Numbered from the stretch's first letter, positions 1 to 8,941 are shown. The stretch: DNA of 64,000 nucleotides from Crateriforma conspicua (GCF_007752935.1 NZ_CP036319.1:248001-312000); one strand, 5' to 3'. Made by a program: numbers and translations. Notes: generated from the letters alone by a model not told the origin.

Positions 1-363
1 TTCAAGCCGTGAGTCTGTTTGCGTCGGAACGTCGCGATCTTCAAGCCGGTTCAAGCGTTGTTGGCGCGTTCGATTTGGTGAATGTGCTACGTTGTTTGAC
101 TCGACCTGAATTCCACCGCGGTCTCGGGGCACCCTTCGCCGGCGGCCGCTGGATGTCCTCTTTGCGTGACTGGCCGTCGGCTCCGGCAACCCCGATCCCG
201 CAACGCTTTGGCCGACTTCGACAGGAAGAAACTCGATGCTTCAAGCCGTGCGACGTTGCCGGCTTGATTCGATGTGTAACAATGCGTTCAACCGAAGCGG
301 GGTTGTGCCGTCTTGGACGCTTCGCTGACCACGTTCCCACGCCCCCGCTCGGTTAACGCGACC
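1..363 (+). repeat. Cassette 0, partial: repeated 570-bp cassette U
   Basis: Right-hand 363 bases of the repeated cassette U, cut by the window edge. It holds the blocks common to all copies: gcgtcggaacgtcgcgatct, the gccggccgctgg region and aaccccgatcccgc. An open frame runs from before the window to a TAA in the attC left arm, reading FASERRDLQAG then GRWMSSLRDWPSAP. Copy 87 has the same right half. I do not regard the frame as a proven gene; see the findings. Confidence 0.85.
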
Positions 364-370
364 GTTACAC
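274..370 (+). other. attC of cassette 0
   Basis: R'' GTGTAAC and R' GTTACAC, 97 nt. Arms GCGTT-c-AACCGA-a-GCGGGG and CCCCGC-TCGGTT-AACGC pair with two unpaired bases in the left arm; this arm pair marks every U cassette. Confidence 0.93.
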
Positions 371-934
371 GGGGTTGGCTCTGATCGGCATCAAGCTTTG
401 ATTTTCGGATGCGCGGTCGGCCGGCTTTGATGGTGAATCAAGATCGGACGCGGTGTCATGTTTGGCAACGTCGCCGAACACATTGGCCGTGCTCGGTCGA
501 CGCCCGCATCGCAATGTTGACTGAACGCAGAGACGATCACCACGTACCGACGCTTTCAATCGATTGATGCTCCAAGCTGTGAATCTGTTTTCGTCGGAAC
601 GTCGCGATCTTCAAGCCGGTTCGAGCGTTGGTTGCGCGGTCGATTTGGTGAATGTGTTACGTTGCTTGGCTCGTCCTGGATTCCACCGCGGTCTCGGGGC
701 ACCCTTCGCCGCCGGCCGCTGGATGTCTTCTTTGCGTGTCTGGCCGTCGGCTTCGGCAACCCCGATCCCGCCACGCTTTGGTCGACATCACAAAGGAGAA
801 ACTCGATGCTTCAAGCCGTTCGACGTTGCCGGCTTGATTCGATGTGTAACAATGCGTTCAACCGAAGCGGGGTTGAGCCGCTTTTGGACGCTTCGCTGAT
901 CACGTTTCCACGCCCCCGCTCGGTTAACGCGACC
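364..934 (+). repeat. Cassette 1: repeated cassette U
   Basis: 571 bp, the only copy not exactly 570 bp; the extra base is a T in the attC loop (gagccgcttttgg). The usual TTG start of the + frame is TTC here and the extra T shifts its end, so this copy lacks the 123-codon frame seen elsewhere. Tail type HHKGETRCFKP. Confidence 0.9.
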
Positions 935-941
935 GTTACAC
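844..941 (+). other. attC of cassette 1
   Basis: R'' GTGTAAC, R' GTTACAC, 98 nt because of one extra T in the loop. Confidence 0.93.
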
Positions 942-1504
942 GGGGTTGGCTCTGATCGGCATCAGGCTTTGGCTTTCGGGTGCGCGGTCGGCCGACTTTG
1001 ATAGTTAATCAAGATCGATTGCGGTGTCATGATTGGCTGTGTCGCGAAACACATTGGTCGTGCTCAGTCTTTCGCCGCTTCGCAACGTTGACTGAATGCT
1101 GAGACGATCACCACGTACCGACGCATTGAATCGATTGATGCTTCCATCCGCCAAAGTATTTGCGTCGGAACGTCGCGATCTTCAAGCCGGTTCAAGCGTT
1201 GTTGCCGCGGTCGATTTGGTGAATGTGCTACGTTGCTTGACTCGTCTGGAATTCCACCGCGGTCTCGGGGCACCCTACGCCGCCGGCCGCTGGATGTCTT
1301 CTTTCCGTGTCTGGCCGTCGGCTCCGGCAACCCCGATCCCGCAACGCTTTGTTCGACATCACAATGAAGAAACTCGATGCGTCAAGCCGTGCGACGTTGC
1401 CGGCTTGATTCGATGTGTAACAATGCGTTCAACCGAAGCGGGGTTAAGCCGTCTTGGACGCTTCGCTGACCACGTTTCCACGCCCCCGCTCGGTTAACGC
1501 GACC
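935..1504 (+). repeat. Cassette 2: repeated cassette U
   Basis: 570 bp. Head type PSAKVF (shared with copies 48 and 61), tail type HHNEETRCVKP. + frame 1126-1497 (123 codons, TTG start, TAA in the attC). Confidence 0.9.
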
Positions 1505-1511
1505 GTTCGCT
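1415..1511 (+). other. attC of cassette 2
   Basis: R'' GTGTAAC, R' GTTCGCT (the last bases belong to cassette 3), 97 nt. Confidence 0.93.
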
Positions 1512-1550
1512 GACTGACAAGACGGCAACGCAACGCAGGTCAACACGACA

Positions 1551-2015
1551 TTGTTTGCTCTCATCTTGCTACTGTTTCTCGCTGCTTGCGGCTTAGTCGT
1601 TTGGGCTACGCACGCAGCGATCGCGGGCCGTATTCCGACTTGGTCGCGTTTGCTGTTCCTAGCTGCCCTGACTGCCAGCGTCGTCGCCGCATACTTAACG
1701 ACATTCCACTACACCTATCTCGCGAATGCCAATACTCGTTTTCACGGCTGGCCCGTTCCTACCGTGATCTTCCAACGCGATGGGCCCGGCGAACCTTGGC
1801 TCGATTTTGTGGGGCCGACCGTGATATTGGCGTATCCAATGAACCTTCTGCTGTTTTCCTTCGTTCCCGCGATGTTTGTCCTGGCCGTGTTCGTGTTTCG
1901 CAAACGCTCGCGTTTGCACTCACCGGAAGCGACGGCTGCTGTTGACCTTTCATCAATAACCACGCAAGATGTTGATGATTCGGGCAACCCGTACCAACCG
2001 CCGCTCGGGATGTGA
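1551..2015 (+). CDS. Small membrane protein with C-terminal NPYQPP motif
   Basis: Cassette 3. The 154-residue product starts at TTG and has hydrophobic segments at about residues 2-23, 33-52 and 85-116, followed by a polar tail ending in GNPYQPPLGM. The NPYxPP motif recurs at the termini of several membrane proteins of this array, which suggests a shared cytoplasmic contact, though the role is unknown. The stop lies nine bases before R''. No enzymatic motif is visible. Confidence 0.75.
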   Translation: MFALILLLFLAACGLVVWATHAAIAGRIPTWSRLLFLAALTASVVAAYLTTFHYTYLANANTRFHGWPVPTVIFQRDGPGEPWLDFVGPTVILAYPMNLLLFSFVPAMFVLAVFVFRKRSRLHSPEATAAVDLSSITTQDVDDSGNPYQPPLGM

Positions 2016-2023
2016 TAAATTGC

Positions 2024-2113
2024 AGCGAACCATGCGATGCAACGGAGCCGGGCTTGCAAGGTTTCACGAATGGATCGTCAACTCTCCCGGCCCGCTGATC
2101 GCGACCGTTACAC
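2024..2113 (+). other. attC of cassette 3
   Basis: R'' AGCGAAC, R' GTTACAC, 90 nt. The cassette begins GTTCGCTG, the exact complement of CAGCGAAC. Confidence 0.93.
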
Positions 2114-2676
2114 GGGGTCGGCTCTGATCGGCATCAGGCTTTGATTTTCGTGTGCGCGGTCGGCCGGCTTCGATGGTGATTGAAGTTAGAATGCGGTGTC
2201 ATGTTTGACCGTGTCGCTGAACACATTGGTCGTGCTCGGACAATAGCCGCTTTGCAATGTTGACTGAACGCAGAGACGATCACCACGTACCGACGCTTTG
2301 AATCGATTGATGCTTCAAGCTTTGACTTTGTTTGCGTCGGAACGTCGCGATCTTCAAGCCGGTTCGAGCGTTGTTTGCGCGGTCGATGTGGTGAATGTGC
2401 TACGTTGCTTGACTCGTCTGGAATTCAGTCGCGGTCTCGGGTCTCCCTTCGCCGCCGGCCGCTGGATGTCTTCCTTTCGTGTCTGGCCACCGGCTTCGGC
2501 AACCCCGATCCCGCCACGCTTTGGCCGACATCACAGTGAAGAAACTCGATGCTTCAGGCCGTGCGACGTTGCCGGCTTGGTTCGATGTGTAACAATGCGT
2601 TCAACCGAAGCGGGGTGAAGCCGTCTTGGACGCTTCGCTGACCACGTTTCCACGCCCCCGCTCGGTTAACGCCTCC
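2107..2676 (+). repeat. Cassette 4: repeated cassette U
   Basis: 570 bp. Head type QALTLF, tail type HHSEETRCFRP. The + frame 2298-2618 stops early at a TGA (ggggTGAagcc), giving 106 codons. Confidence 0.9.
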
Positions 2677-2683
2677 GTTCGAC
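2587..2683 (+). other. attC of cassette 4
   Basis: R'' GTGTAAC, R' GTTCGAC, 97 nt. Confidence 0.93.
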
Positions 2684-2704
2684 AGGATGTGATGCTCGAA
2701 TCTG

Positions 2705-3382
2705 ATGGCCAACAAAAACGAAAGCAAACGGCAAAAGAAGCTCGCCAAGCAGAGACAGAAAGCGAAACGCACGCTGCAACGCAAGAAGCAGGAAATCGAA
2801 CTCCCAACTGACCGCAAGCGTCTCGCTGAATACGTACTAAACCCAAAGAAACTCACAACACCGCGCATGATTGATGAACACGTCAAAGTGTTCTGCGAGG
2901 CGATCAACCCAAACACTGCTCCAACCTTCTTGGAAATCGATCCCGAAGAATGGTCACGCCAAAGCTGCTGCGATCTCAACGTGAAGCATTATCTAGAGAA
3001 GCACGGCGGCGGTGTCATGGTGTGCGGTTATAAGATTTGGTATCGCACAAAACTCTACATCGAGGCGGAACGCCATGCGGTACTTCGCACCGACGACGGG
3101 ACGTTGCGTGATTTGACCTTCGCAGCAGATGGTGAAACTAGAATCCTGTTCCTGCCGGACATTCCTGATCGCTCACACAACCTTTCGGACAATCGCGACA
3201 AGATTCGCCACGCAGTTGATCATCGTGTAAAATCCCTGGCTGAATCGTTGGACCGTCGAGATGCAAAGAACCCAATTCAGAAGCTGAGTGACGACGAGTC
3301 ATGGGCGACGATGCTGACGTTCGCCGATTGGAAAAGTGGCGAGCGTCAGGCGTCGGTTTGGCTGACAACGAAATCCCGATGA
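2705..3382 (+). CDS. Hypothetical protein with lysine/arginine-rich coiled N-terminus
   Basis: Cassette 5, 225 residues, ATG start. Residues 1-35 are strongly basic and helical (many K, R and Q), consistent with a coiled coil or nucleic-acid contact. The rest is a mixed alpha/beta globular domain with a CCDLNVKHYLEKHGG stretch at about 83-97. No transmembrane segment or signal peptide. The family is not recognised. Confidence 0.75.
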   Translation: MANKNESKRQKKLAKQRQKAKRTLQRKKQEIELPTDRKRLAEYVLNPKKLTTPRMIDEHVKVFCEAINPNTAPTFLEIDPEEWSRQSCCDLNVKHYLEKHGGGVMVCGYKIWYRTKLYIEAERHAVLRTDDGTLRDLTFAADGETRILFLPDIPDRSHNLSDNRDKIRHAVDHRVKSLAESLDRRDAKNPIQKLSDDESWATMLTFADWKSGERQASVWLTTKSR

Positions 3383-3385
3383 ACT

Positions 3386-3476
3386 GTCGAACCATGCGAT
3401 GAACCGAAGTCGCGGAGTCGTCGTTTTTGACAATGGAAAATCAACCGCCGCGACTCGGTTATCGCGGTCGTTACAC
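3386..3476 (+). other. attC of cassette 5
   Basis: R'' GTCGAAC, R' GTTACAC, 91 nt. The cassette begins GTTCGAC, matching its own R''. Confidence 0.93.
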
Positions 3477-4039
3477 GGGGTTGGCTCTGATCGGCATCAA
3501 GCTTTGATTTTCGGATGCGCGGTCGGCCGGCTTTGATGGTGAATCAAGATCGAATGCGGTGTCATGATTGGCTGTGTCGCGAAACACATTGGTCGTGCTC
3601 GGTCTTTCGCCGATTCGAAATGTTGACTGAACGCAGAGACGATCACCACGCACCGACGCGTTGAATCAACTGATACTTCAAGCCGGAAAAGTGTTTGCGT
3701 CGGAACGTCGCGATCTTCAAGCCGCTTCAACCGTTGGTTGCGCGGTCGATGTCGTGAACGTCCTACGTTGCCTGGCCTGTCCTGAATTCCACCGCGGTCT
3801 CGGGGCACCCTACGCCGCCGGCCGCTGGATGTCTTCTTTCCGTGTCTGGCCGTCGGCTCCGGCAACCCCGATCCCGCAACGCTTTGTTCGACATCACAAT
3901 GAAGAAACTCGATGCTTCAAGCCGTGCGACGTTGCCGGCTTGATTCGATGTGTAACAATGCGTTCAACCGAAGCGGGGTGAAGCCGTCTTGGACGCTTCG
4001 CTGACCACGTTTCCACGCCCCCGCTCGGTTAACGCGACC
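3470..4039 (+). repeat. Cassette 6: repeated cassette U
   Basis: 570 bp. Head QAGKVF, AASTVGCAVDVV, tail HHNEETRCFKP; near-identical to copies 41 and 71. + frame 3661-3981 ends at an early TGA. A minus-strand frame 3497-3865 (122 codons) is also open. Confidence 0.9.
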
Positions 4040-4046
4040 GTTATCC
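3950..4046 (+). other. attC of cassette 6
   Basis: R'' GTGTAAC, R' GTTATCC, 97 nt. Confidence 0.93.
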
Positions 4047-4067
4047 GACTGAGAGCATGGATACTCC

Positions 4068-4442
4068 ATGACTAACGAGACCGACAAAACTCACATCAGA
4101 GTGCTTTCAGTCTTGCACATTGTTGCTGGCTTGTTCTTGTTTGCTACCTCACTTGGGCAGTTTCTTCTAGCCAAACGTGTTGCGATAATGGGGCAGCTGC
4201 CCACTTTTATTTCGTTTTTGTTCGTTTTAATGCTGCTGACGTCATTGCTGATCTTCGTCGTGGGGATACTGCTGTATACGCGTAGGATGTACTGGTTTTG
4301 CTTCACTGTTGCTGCTGTCGAGTGTCTCATCATGCCGCTTGGAACAGTGCTTGGCGTTTTGACACTTGTCGTTCTCATGCGTCCATCGGTGACTGATGAT
4401 TTCGTATCAAGGAACTCTGATCCGACTGCTGGTGACGGATAA
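4068..4442 (+). CDS. Four-helix small membrane protein (copy 1)
   Basis: Cassette 7, 124 residues, ATG start. About four hydrophobic helices (roughly 13-33, 45-70, 73-88, 90-106) with short polar termini. The TAA stop is formed by the R'' box. The same cassette recurs as cassette 40 with an identical protein and one silent change (position 4358 T, 27284 C). No family recognised. Confidence 0.8.
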   Translation: MTNETDKTHIRVLSVLHIVAGLFLFATSLGQFLLAKRVAIMGQLPTFISFLFVLMLLTSLLIFVVGILLYTRRMYWFCFTVAAVECLIMPLGTVLGVLTLVVLMRPSVTDDFVSRNSDPTAGDG

Positions 4443-4528
4443 CAATGCGTCGCACCGGAGACGCGGTGGATAGTTTTTTCGTGAATGCAATGTTCTCTCC
4501 CGCGTCCCGGTGGACGCGACCGTTACAC
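4437..4528 (+). other. attC of cassette 7
   Basis: R'' GGATAAC, R' GTTACAC, 92 nt; R'' supplies the stop codon. Confidence 0.93.
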
Positions 4529-5091
4529 GGGGTTGGCTCTGATCGGCATCAAGCTTTGATTTTTTTGTGCGCGGTCGGCCGGCTTTGATGGTGAATCAAG
4601 ATCGAATGCGGTGTCATGTTTGACCGTGTCGCAGAACACATTGGTCGTGCTCAGTCGATGTCCGCATCACAATGCTGACTGAACGCAGAGACGATCACCA
4701 CGTACCGACGCTTTGAATCGATTGATGCTTCAAGCCGTGAGTCTGTTTGCGTCGGAACGTCGCGATCTTCAAACCGGTTCAAGCGTTGTTGGCGCGGTCG
4801 ATTTGGTGAATGTGCTACGTTGCTTGACTCGTCTGGAATTCAATCGCGGTCTCGGGGCTCCCTTCGCCGCCGGCCGCTGGATGTCTTCTTTCCGTGTCTG
4901 GCCGTCGGCTTCGGAAACCCCGATCCCGCCATGTTTTGGTCGACATCACAAAGAAGAAACTCGATGCTTCAAGCCGTGCGACGTTGCCGGCTTGATTCGA
5001 TGTGTAACAATGCGTTCAACCGAAGCGGGGTTAAGCCGTTTTGGACGCTTCGCTGACCACGTTTCCACGCCCCCGCTCGGTTAACGCGACC
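4522..5091 (+). repeat. Cassette 8: repeated cassette U
   Basis: 570 bp. Head QAVSLF, tail HHKEETRCFKP. + frame 4713-5084 (123 codons). Confidence 0.9.
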
Positions 5092-5098
5092 GTTATCC
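5002..5098 (+). other. attC of cassette 8
   Basis: R'' GTGTAAC, R' GTTATCC, 97 nt. Confidence 0.93.
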
Positions 5099-5496
5099 CA
5101 CTCTGGATCGCACATCGTTTGATCGTGCAGAATCTTCTCACATAACCTCCTGGCGTGACGTTTCTCGGCTTTCGATTCACCCACGCAAGTTGGCAACAAA
5201 CTCCGCGTCAAATCGATGACGGCAACGCGACTTGCGTAGTAATTGAACGCTCGCAACACTCATTCGCACTGCCGTTCGTGCTCGACATCTGACGCGACGT
5301 TTTCACTCTGCTGGCACAATCGGCCATGACGTACCGAATCGTCGACGATCTATCTTGGACACGCATTCTGACTGATCGTCAACGATTCGGAACGTTCTGG
5401 CCTTCCCTCTGGTTCAACCCGCAACTTCGTATCCAACGCCTGAAGTCACGGGCGAACCTGTTGGAACAATTGACTCTTGTTCAACCTCCTGCGGCA

Positions 5497-5563
5497 GCGT
5501 CCGATTTGCCGACGACGATTGATTTTGTCCCTTCTGGGCCATCATCGCCGGCAAATCGGACGC
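5497..5563. repeat. Inverted repeat, 15-bp arms
   Basis: GCGTCCGATTTGCCG at 5497-5511 and its exact reverse complement at 5549-5563, separated by 37 nt. Confidence 0.85.
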
Positions 5564-5600
5564 ACCCGCACTGGCTTCGGTATCATGGCGTTACGGGTGG

Positions 5601-5633
5601 CGGCGTCCCGCCGTTGATTTCCGCTCTCGCGGT
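5601..5633. repeat. Interspersed hairpin element, copy 1
   Basis: Stem CGGCG, loop tcc, stem CGCCG, followed by ttgatttccgctctcgcgg. Related copies at 18774, 18816 and 21811 change both stem strands together. Confidence 0.65.
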
Positions 5634-5666
5634 CCCGCGTGAGTTCAATGCCCGGTCAACCGTAAG

Positions 5667-5757
5667 GGATAACCATCGGTTGTACCGGAGCACGGCTTGC
5701 GGGCGTTTCTCAAATGGTAAATCAACCGTCCGTGCCCGGTAAACCGTACCGTTCGCC
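5667..5757 (+). other. attC of cassette 9
   Basis: R'' GGATAAC, R' GTTCGCC, 91 nt. Cassette start GTTATCCC matches GGGATAAC. Confidence 0.93.
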
Positions 5758-5771
5758 GACGGAGACTATTC

Positions 5772-6338
5772 TTGCGATTTGGATTGCGTCACCTCTTGGC
5801 TGTATCAACGCTGTTCGCAATTCTGCTTGCAATTGGTAGCGCGAGCGATGCGATCCAACGTGACGGTGTTTGGACGCTTGAGTCAATTGAGACCGAGGAT
5901 TGGGGCGGATCTTGGCATGGGGAAGATGCAGTAACGGGTGAACTAATAGGTGGCGCCATCCTTACGTACGTTGCCACGTTGCGTGATGGAGACCGCGTTC
6001 GAATGGTTTGTGTTGGTGACGATTTTTCGGGGGTTCCACCGCTGCCAAAGCCGGGTGATTCATTCATTTTCACTGGCTCCGAAATGCCACGCGGTAAACC
6101 AATCTTTCCCGGCTCAACGATCTATACAGGACCGCCGCCCGGCAGTCCGACTTTCTTTGCGGTGGATGATCACACTCTGGTCGTGGCTGCACGAACGGGT
6201 GATGGCTATGCACCGATACTCAACGCGGTTGCGGCGTTCTTCCTATCGTTTCTACTCGTGTTCCTTTACACTTGCCTCCACCGTTTTGTAGCGTGGTTGC
6301 CACGTGCGATCACCGAGAGCCAGGAACGCAGACAATAG
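5772..6338 (+). CDS. Membrane-anchored hypothetical protein
   Basis: Cassette 10, 188 residues, TTG start. The N-terminus (RFGLRHLLAVSTLFAILLAIG, given in two parts: RFGLRHLL then a hydrophobic helix) is of the type common on planctomycete small membrane proteins. A polar extracytoplasmic-looking domain rich in G, P and D spans about 30-145, and a second helix lies at about 152-178. No catalytic motif seen. Confidence 0.75.
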   Translation: MRFGLRHLLAVSTLFAILLAIGSASDAIQRDGVWTLESIETEDWGGSWHGEDAVTGELIGGAILTYVATLRDGDRVRMVCVGDDFSGVPPLPKPGDSFIFTGSEMPRGKPIFPGSTIYTGPPPGSPTFFAVDDHTLVVAARTGDGYAPILNAVAAFFLSFLLVFLYTCLHRFVAWLPRAITESQERRQ

Positions 6339-6379
6339 ATGCTCGAACACCGTCGCCGAGCTCGAATCACATGATAGAC

Positions 6380-6472
6380 GGCGAACCATGAAATGCACGG
6401 GAGAACGGGTGGTCCGTTTTCTCGACTGCTTGCGAGTCGTTCGCCCGTTCCCCGTGATTTCTAACGTTACAC
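6380..6472 (+). other. attC of cassette 10
   Basis: R'' GGCGAAC, R' GTTACAC, 93 nt. Confidence 0.93.
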
Positions 6473-7035
6473 GGGGTCGGCTCTGATCGGCATCAGGCTT
6501 TGATTTTCGTGTGCGCGGTCGGCCGGCTTCGATGGTGATTGAAGTTAGAATGCGGTGTCATGTTTGACCGTGTCGCTGAACACATTGGTCGTGCTCGGAC
6601 AATAGCCGCTTTGCAATGTTGACTGAACGCAGAGACGATCACCACGTACCGACGCTTTGAATCGATTGATGCTTCAAGCTTTGACTTTGTTTGCGTCGGA
6701 ACGTCGCGATCTTCAAGCCGGTTCGAGCGGTGTTTGCGCGGTCGATTCGGTGAATGTGCTACGTTGCCTGATTCGTCATGGATTCAACCGCGGTCTCGGG
6801 GCTCCCTACGCCGCCGGCCGCTGGGTGTCTTCTTTACGTGTCTGGCCGCCGGCTCCGGCAACCCCGATCCCGCCACGCTTTGGCCGACTTCGACAGGAAG
6901 AAACTCGATGCTTCAAACCGTGCGACGTTGCCGGCTTGATTCGATGTGTAACAATGCGTTCAACCGAAGCGGGGTTGAGCCGTCTTGGACGCTTCGCTGA
7001 CCACGTTCCCACGCCCCCGCTCGGTTAACGCCGCC
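6466..7035 (+). repeat. Cassette 11: repeated cassette U
   Basis: 570 bp. Head QALTLF, SSGVCAVDSV, GRWVSSLRVW, tail LRQEETRCFKP; near-identical to copies 42 and 56. + frame 6657-7028. Confidence 0.9.
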
Positions 7036-7042
7036 GTTCTGC
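6946..7042 (+). other. attC of cassette 11
   Basis: R'' GTGTAAC, R' GTTCTGC, 97 nt. Confidence 0.93.
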
Positions 7043-7061
7043 TCACTAGGAATGTTCCGCG

Positions 7062-7622
7062 TTGAATCCGTACGAACCTCCTGCCGCCAACGAACCTGTA
7101 GAGTCGGAAGGCGACGAATCTGATTCGGTCACGATAAACGTTGCTCCGTTTTACCTCGACGGCTTCGATCTTGTTGCCGGTCAATTACCGGGCTTGATAT
7201 ACCTTTGGATTCCAGCGGGTCTTGTTGCATGGTTTACGAATTCGCTTGTTCTTGGCGGCGCAACAATCGCATTCATGATCGGTTCGATTTTGCTTTTTAC
7301 GATTCGCGGCATTGAAATTTCGTCCGCTGGCCTACGGTTCCGACGGCTGCTCGGTCATCCACGGTTTTTACCGTGGAATCGAGTGGTTCGCATCGCCGAA
7401 GCAACGCGGCGAGAGGTATTGATACATGGTTAGACGGTCCCTCGATTCCCACCACGGGAAATCACTAGCGCATCAACAACAAAAGGGCATTTCCGTATCG
7501 AGTGGAATGGCGGTTGGCTATACTTTCCTCCAGCGGAAATTGGCCGATTCCGCAAACACGTGTCTCTGCACAAAGCAATAGCAGAACCAAGGGTTGCACC
7601 GAAGCCGGGCTTGCGCGTTTAA
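7062..7622 (+). pseudogene. Bacterial-PH-like membrane protein interrupted by in-frame TAG
   Basis: Cassette 12. From a TTG start the frame gives MNPYEPPAANEP, two hydrophobic helices (about 40-60 and 65-84), then a PH-like domain beginning GLRFRRLLGHPRFLPWNRVV. At codon 124 (7431-7433) a TAG stops it. The same frame then stays open and protein-like for a further 62 codons (FRIEWNGGWLYFPPAEIGRF), ending at a TAA in the attC. The context HG-stop followed by P-x-FPPREI suggests an original GWLWP, so one Trp codon became TAG. Either a pseudogene or a truncated product of 123 residues. Confidence 0.7.
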
Positions 7623-7671
7623 TTGGAATGGAAAATCAACTCTCCCGGCTCGGTGAACCCGGCCGTTATCC
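7581..7671 (+). other. attC of cassette 12
   Basis: R'' GCAGAAC, R' GTTATCC, 91 nt. Confidence 0.93.
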
Positions 7672-7704
7672 GACAAACGTAGCATCCTATCCAAGGAGAC
7701 ATTC

Positions 7705-8337
7705 ATGGGATATTCGCACAGCTTCTTTGCCCTCGAGGTTGCCGAAGTGAAGGCGCTCTACGGTTCGAAGAACAACGCCCTGCTAGAAGGTATCCTCAAA
7801 TCGCAGGCAGAAGACATCGAGGATAACGACGCGTTTTTTGAAGACGAGATCGAGGACGGCGACTTACCAGACACAGCCACAGCACTTCGCGAGATCTTTG
7901 AGGGCAACGCTCGACCAAGCGCGGAAGGGGCGATGTACGGTTACGCACTCCAAATGATCTGTAGACACATGGGACAAGAGGTTGAGGGAGGCGAGTACGG
8001 CGTTGCTGACGTGACTGATCACCCTTACGATTCGCTGCTTGTGAAATCTGGTATCCCGATCCCGATTCCAGAGCCGAGTGATTTCCCAATGATTGGGTAC
8101 TTGGATTTCAACCAACTTGATGACGAAATCGCTATGGCCAGAGCAGATCATGAAAAGGTCGGTAGCGACTCTGCGGAAGCAATGTCCGCGATTCGCGGAT
8201 TGATGAACGCCGTCGGATTTGGACTGAAACCTGGTGGAATCAACGCAGAGGAGATTCAAGAAGACATTGATGCCTACGTCGAGACACTTGAGGCTGCCAA
8301 GAAACTCGGTAAAGGTGTCATTTCATTTCGCCACTGA
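7705..8337 (+). CDS. DUF7691-like protein
   Basis: Cassette 13, 210 residues, ATG preceded by aaggaga. The opening MGYSHSFFALEVAEVKALYGSKN and the acidic, helical body match my recollection of DUF7691 proteins, which open with MGYS and a short aromatic strand; no function is known for them. Soluble, acidic, no signal peptide. The gene has one of the clearest ribosome binding sites of the array. Confidence 0.8.
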   Translation: MGYSHSFFALEVAEVKALYGSKNNALLEGILKSQAEDIEDNDAFFEDEIEDGDLPDTATALREIFEGNARPSAEGAMYGYALQMICRHMGQEVEGGEYGVADVTDHPYDSLLVKSGIPIPIPEPSDFPMIGYLDFNQLDDEIAMARADHEKVGSDSAEAMSAIRGLMNAVGFGLKPGGINAEEIQEDIDAYVETLEAAKKLGKGVISFRH

Positions 8338-8351
8338 CCAACGCAAATGTC

Positions 8352-8441
8352 GGATAACCAAGCGATGGACGCGGAGCCGCCGACAGCGCGTTTTGAAATG
8401 GATGATCGATGACGGCGGCCCGGTCATCGCCGCCGTTCGCC
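8352..8441 (+). other. attC of cassette 13
   Basis: R'' GGATAAC, R' GTTCGCC, 90 nt. Confidence 0.93.
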
Positions 8442-8461
8442 CAACAAGATAGCTCGTCGCT

Positions 8462-8941
8462 TTGAGTTCTAACCCGTTATCGTACCGTGCACGTCGCATG
8501 AACATGCGCGTCGAGGCTTCCGTCGATCACGGCGTGCTCAATTGGCGATACGTTGCCAACGGCGATGAATGGAAGCAATCCATGCCACTCGCAAAGATGG
8601 TCCCGCATCCGATGTTCTCCATCGACCGTGGGACGCGATGGAAGTACTTGGCGATGACTGTTCTCCTTCCTCTTCTTGCGTTTGGCGTCGTCAGCTGGCT
8701 CGAGTTTGGACTGACCTACACGATCTCTATCCCCGTCGTTTCGTTCCTGGTTCTCGCTTACCGCTTTTCTCCATGGCTAATCGGTCCCATAGAATGGGCT
8801 ACATTCGATACAATGCTGAAAGACAAGACTGTCTATGTTTTTCGCGGCGCTCAGCAATCGGGTTTTGACGAATTCGTCGCTGCACTCGACAACGCGATTG
8901 ACGCTGCCAGCACAATTCCCGAAGAAGTGGGCGAACCATGA
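8462..8941 (+). CDS. Two-helix membrane protein (copy 1)
   Basis: Cassette 14, 159 residues, TTG start. A soluble N-terminal strand-rich part (1-60) precedes two hydrophobic helices (about 62-82 and 85-103) and a soluble C-terminal part with VYVFRGAQQSGFDEFVAAL, the layout of small YcxB/PH-like membrane proteins, although I cannot assign the family firmly. The last residues and the TGA overlap the attC. Cassette 38 is an identical copy. Confidence 0.8.
   Translation: MSSNPLSYRARRMNMRVEASVDHGVLNWRYVANGDEWKQSMPLAKMVPHPMFSIDRGTRWKYLAMTVLLPLLAFGVVSWLEFGLTYTISIPVVSFLVLAYRFSPWLIGPIEWATFDTMLKDKTVYVFRGAQQSGFDEFVAALDNAIDAASTIPEEVGEP

Larger units (their letters stand above)
5092..5750 (+). other. Cassette 9: no convincing gene
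   Basis: About 575 nt before the attC with no frame that looks like a protein; the longest (5326-5742) runs through two hairpins and into the attC. It holds a 15-bp perfect inverted repeat (5497-5511 with 5549-5563) and a CGGCG-tcc-CGCCG hairpin of the interspersed type described below. The stretch around 5322-5345 resembles 57834-57857 in cassette 97, so both may be remnants of one gene. Confidence 0.6.

Noticed and set aside
364-934. Repeated 570-bp unit as a group II (attC-type) intron or IS
   Set aside because: No reverse transcriptase or transposase frame, no terminal inverted repeats or target duplications; its ends are exact cassette boundaries.
1-1504. attI site or integrase end of the array
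   Set aside because: The window opens inside a cassette and no IntI-like frame exists on either strand.
4713-5084. 123-codon frame (FASERRDLQ type) of the repeated cassette as a real gene, and its 24 relatives
   Set aside because: Start and stop are not kept in all copies, its stop is a by-product of the attC arm, and amino-acid-changing differences far outnumber silent ones between copies. Kept as a finding, not called as CDS.
5326-5742. 138-codon frame in cassette 9
   Set aside because: Runs through an inverted repeat, a hairpin element and the attC; composition is not protein-like.
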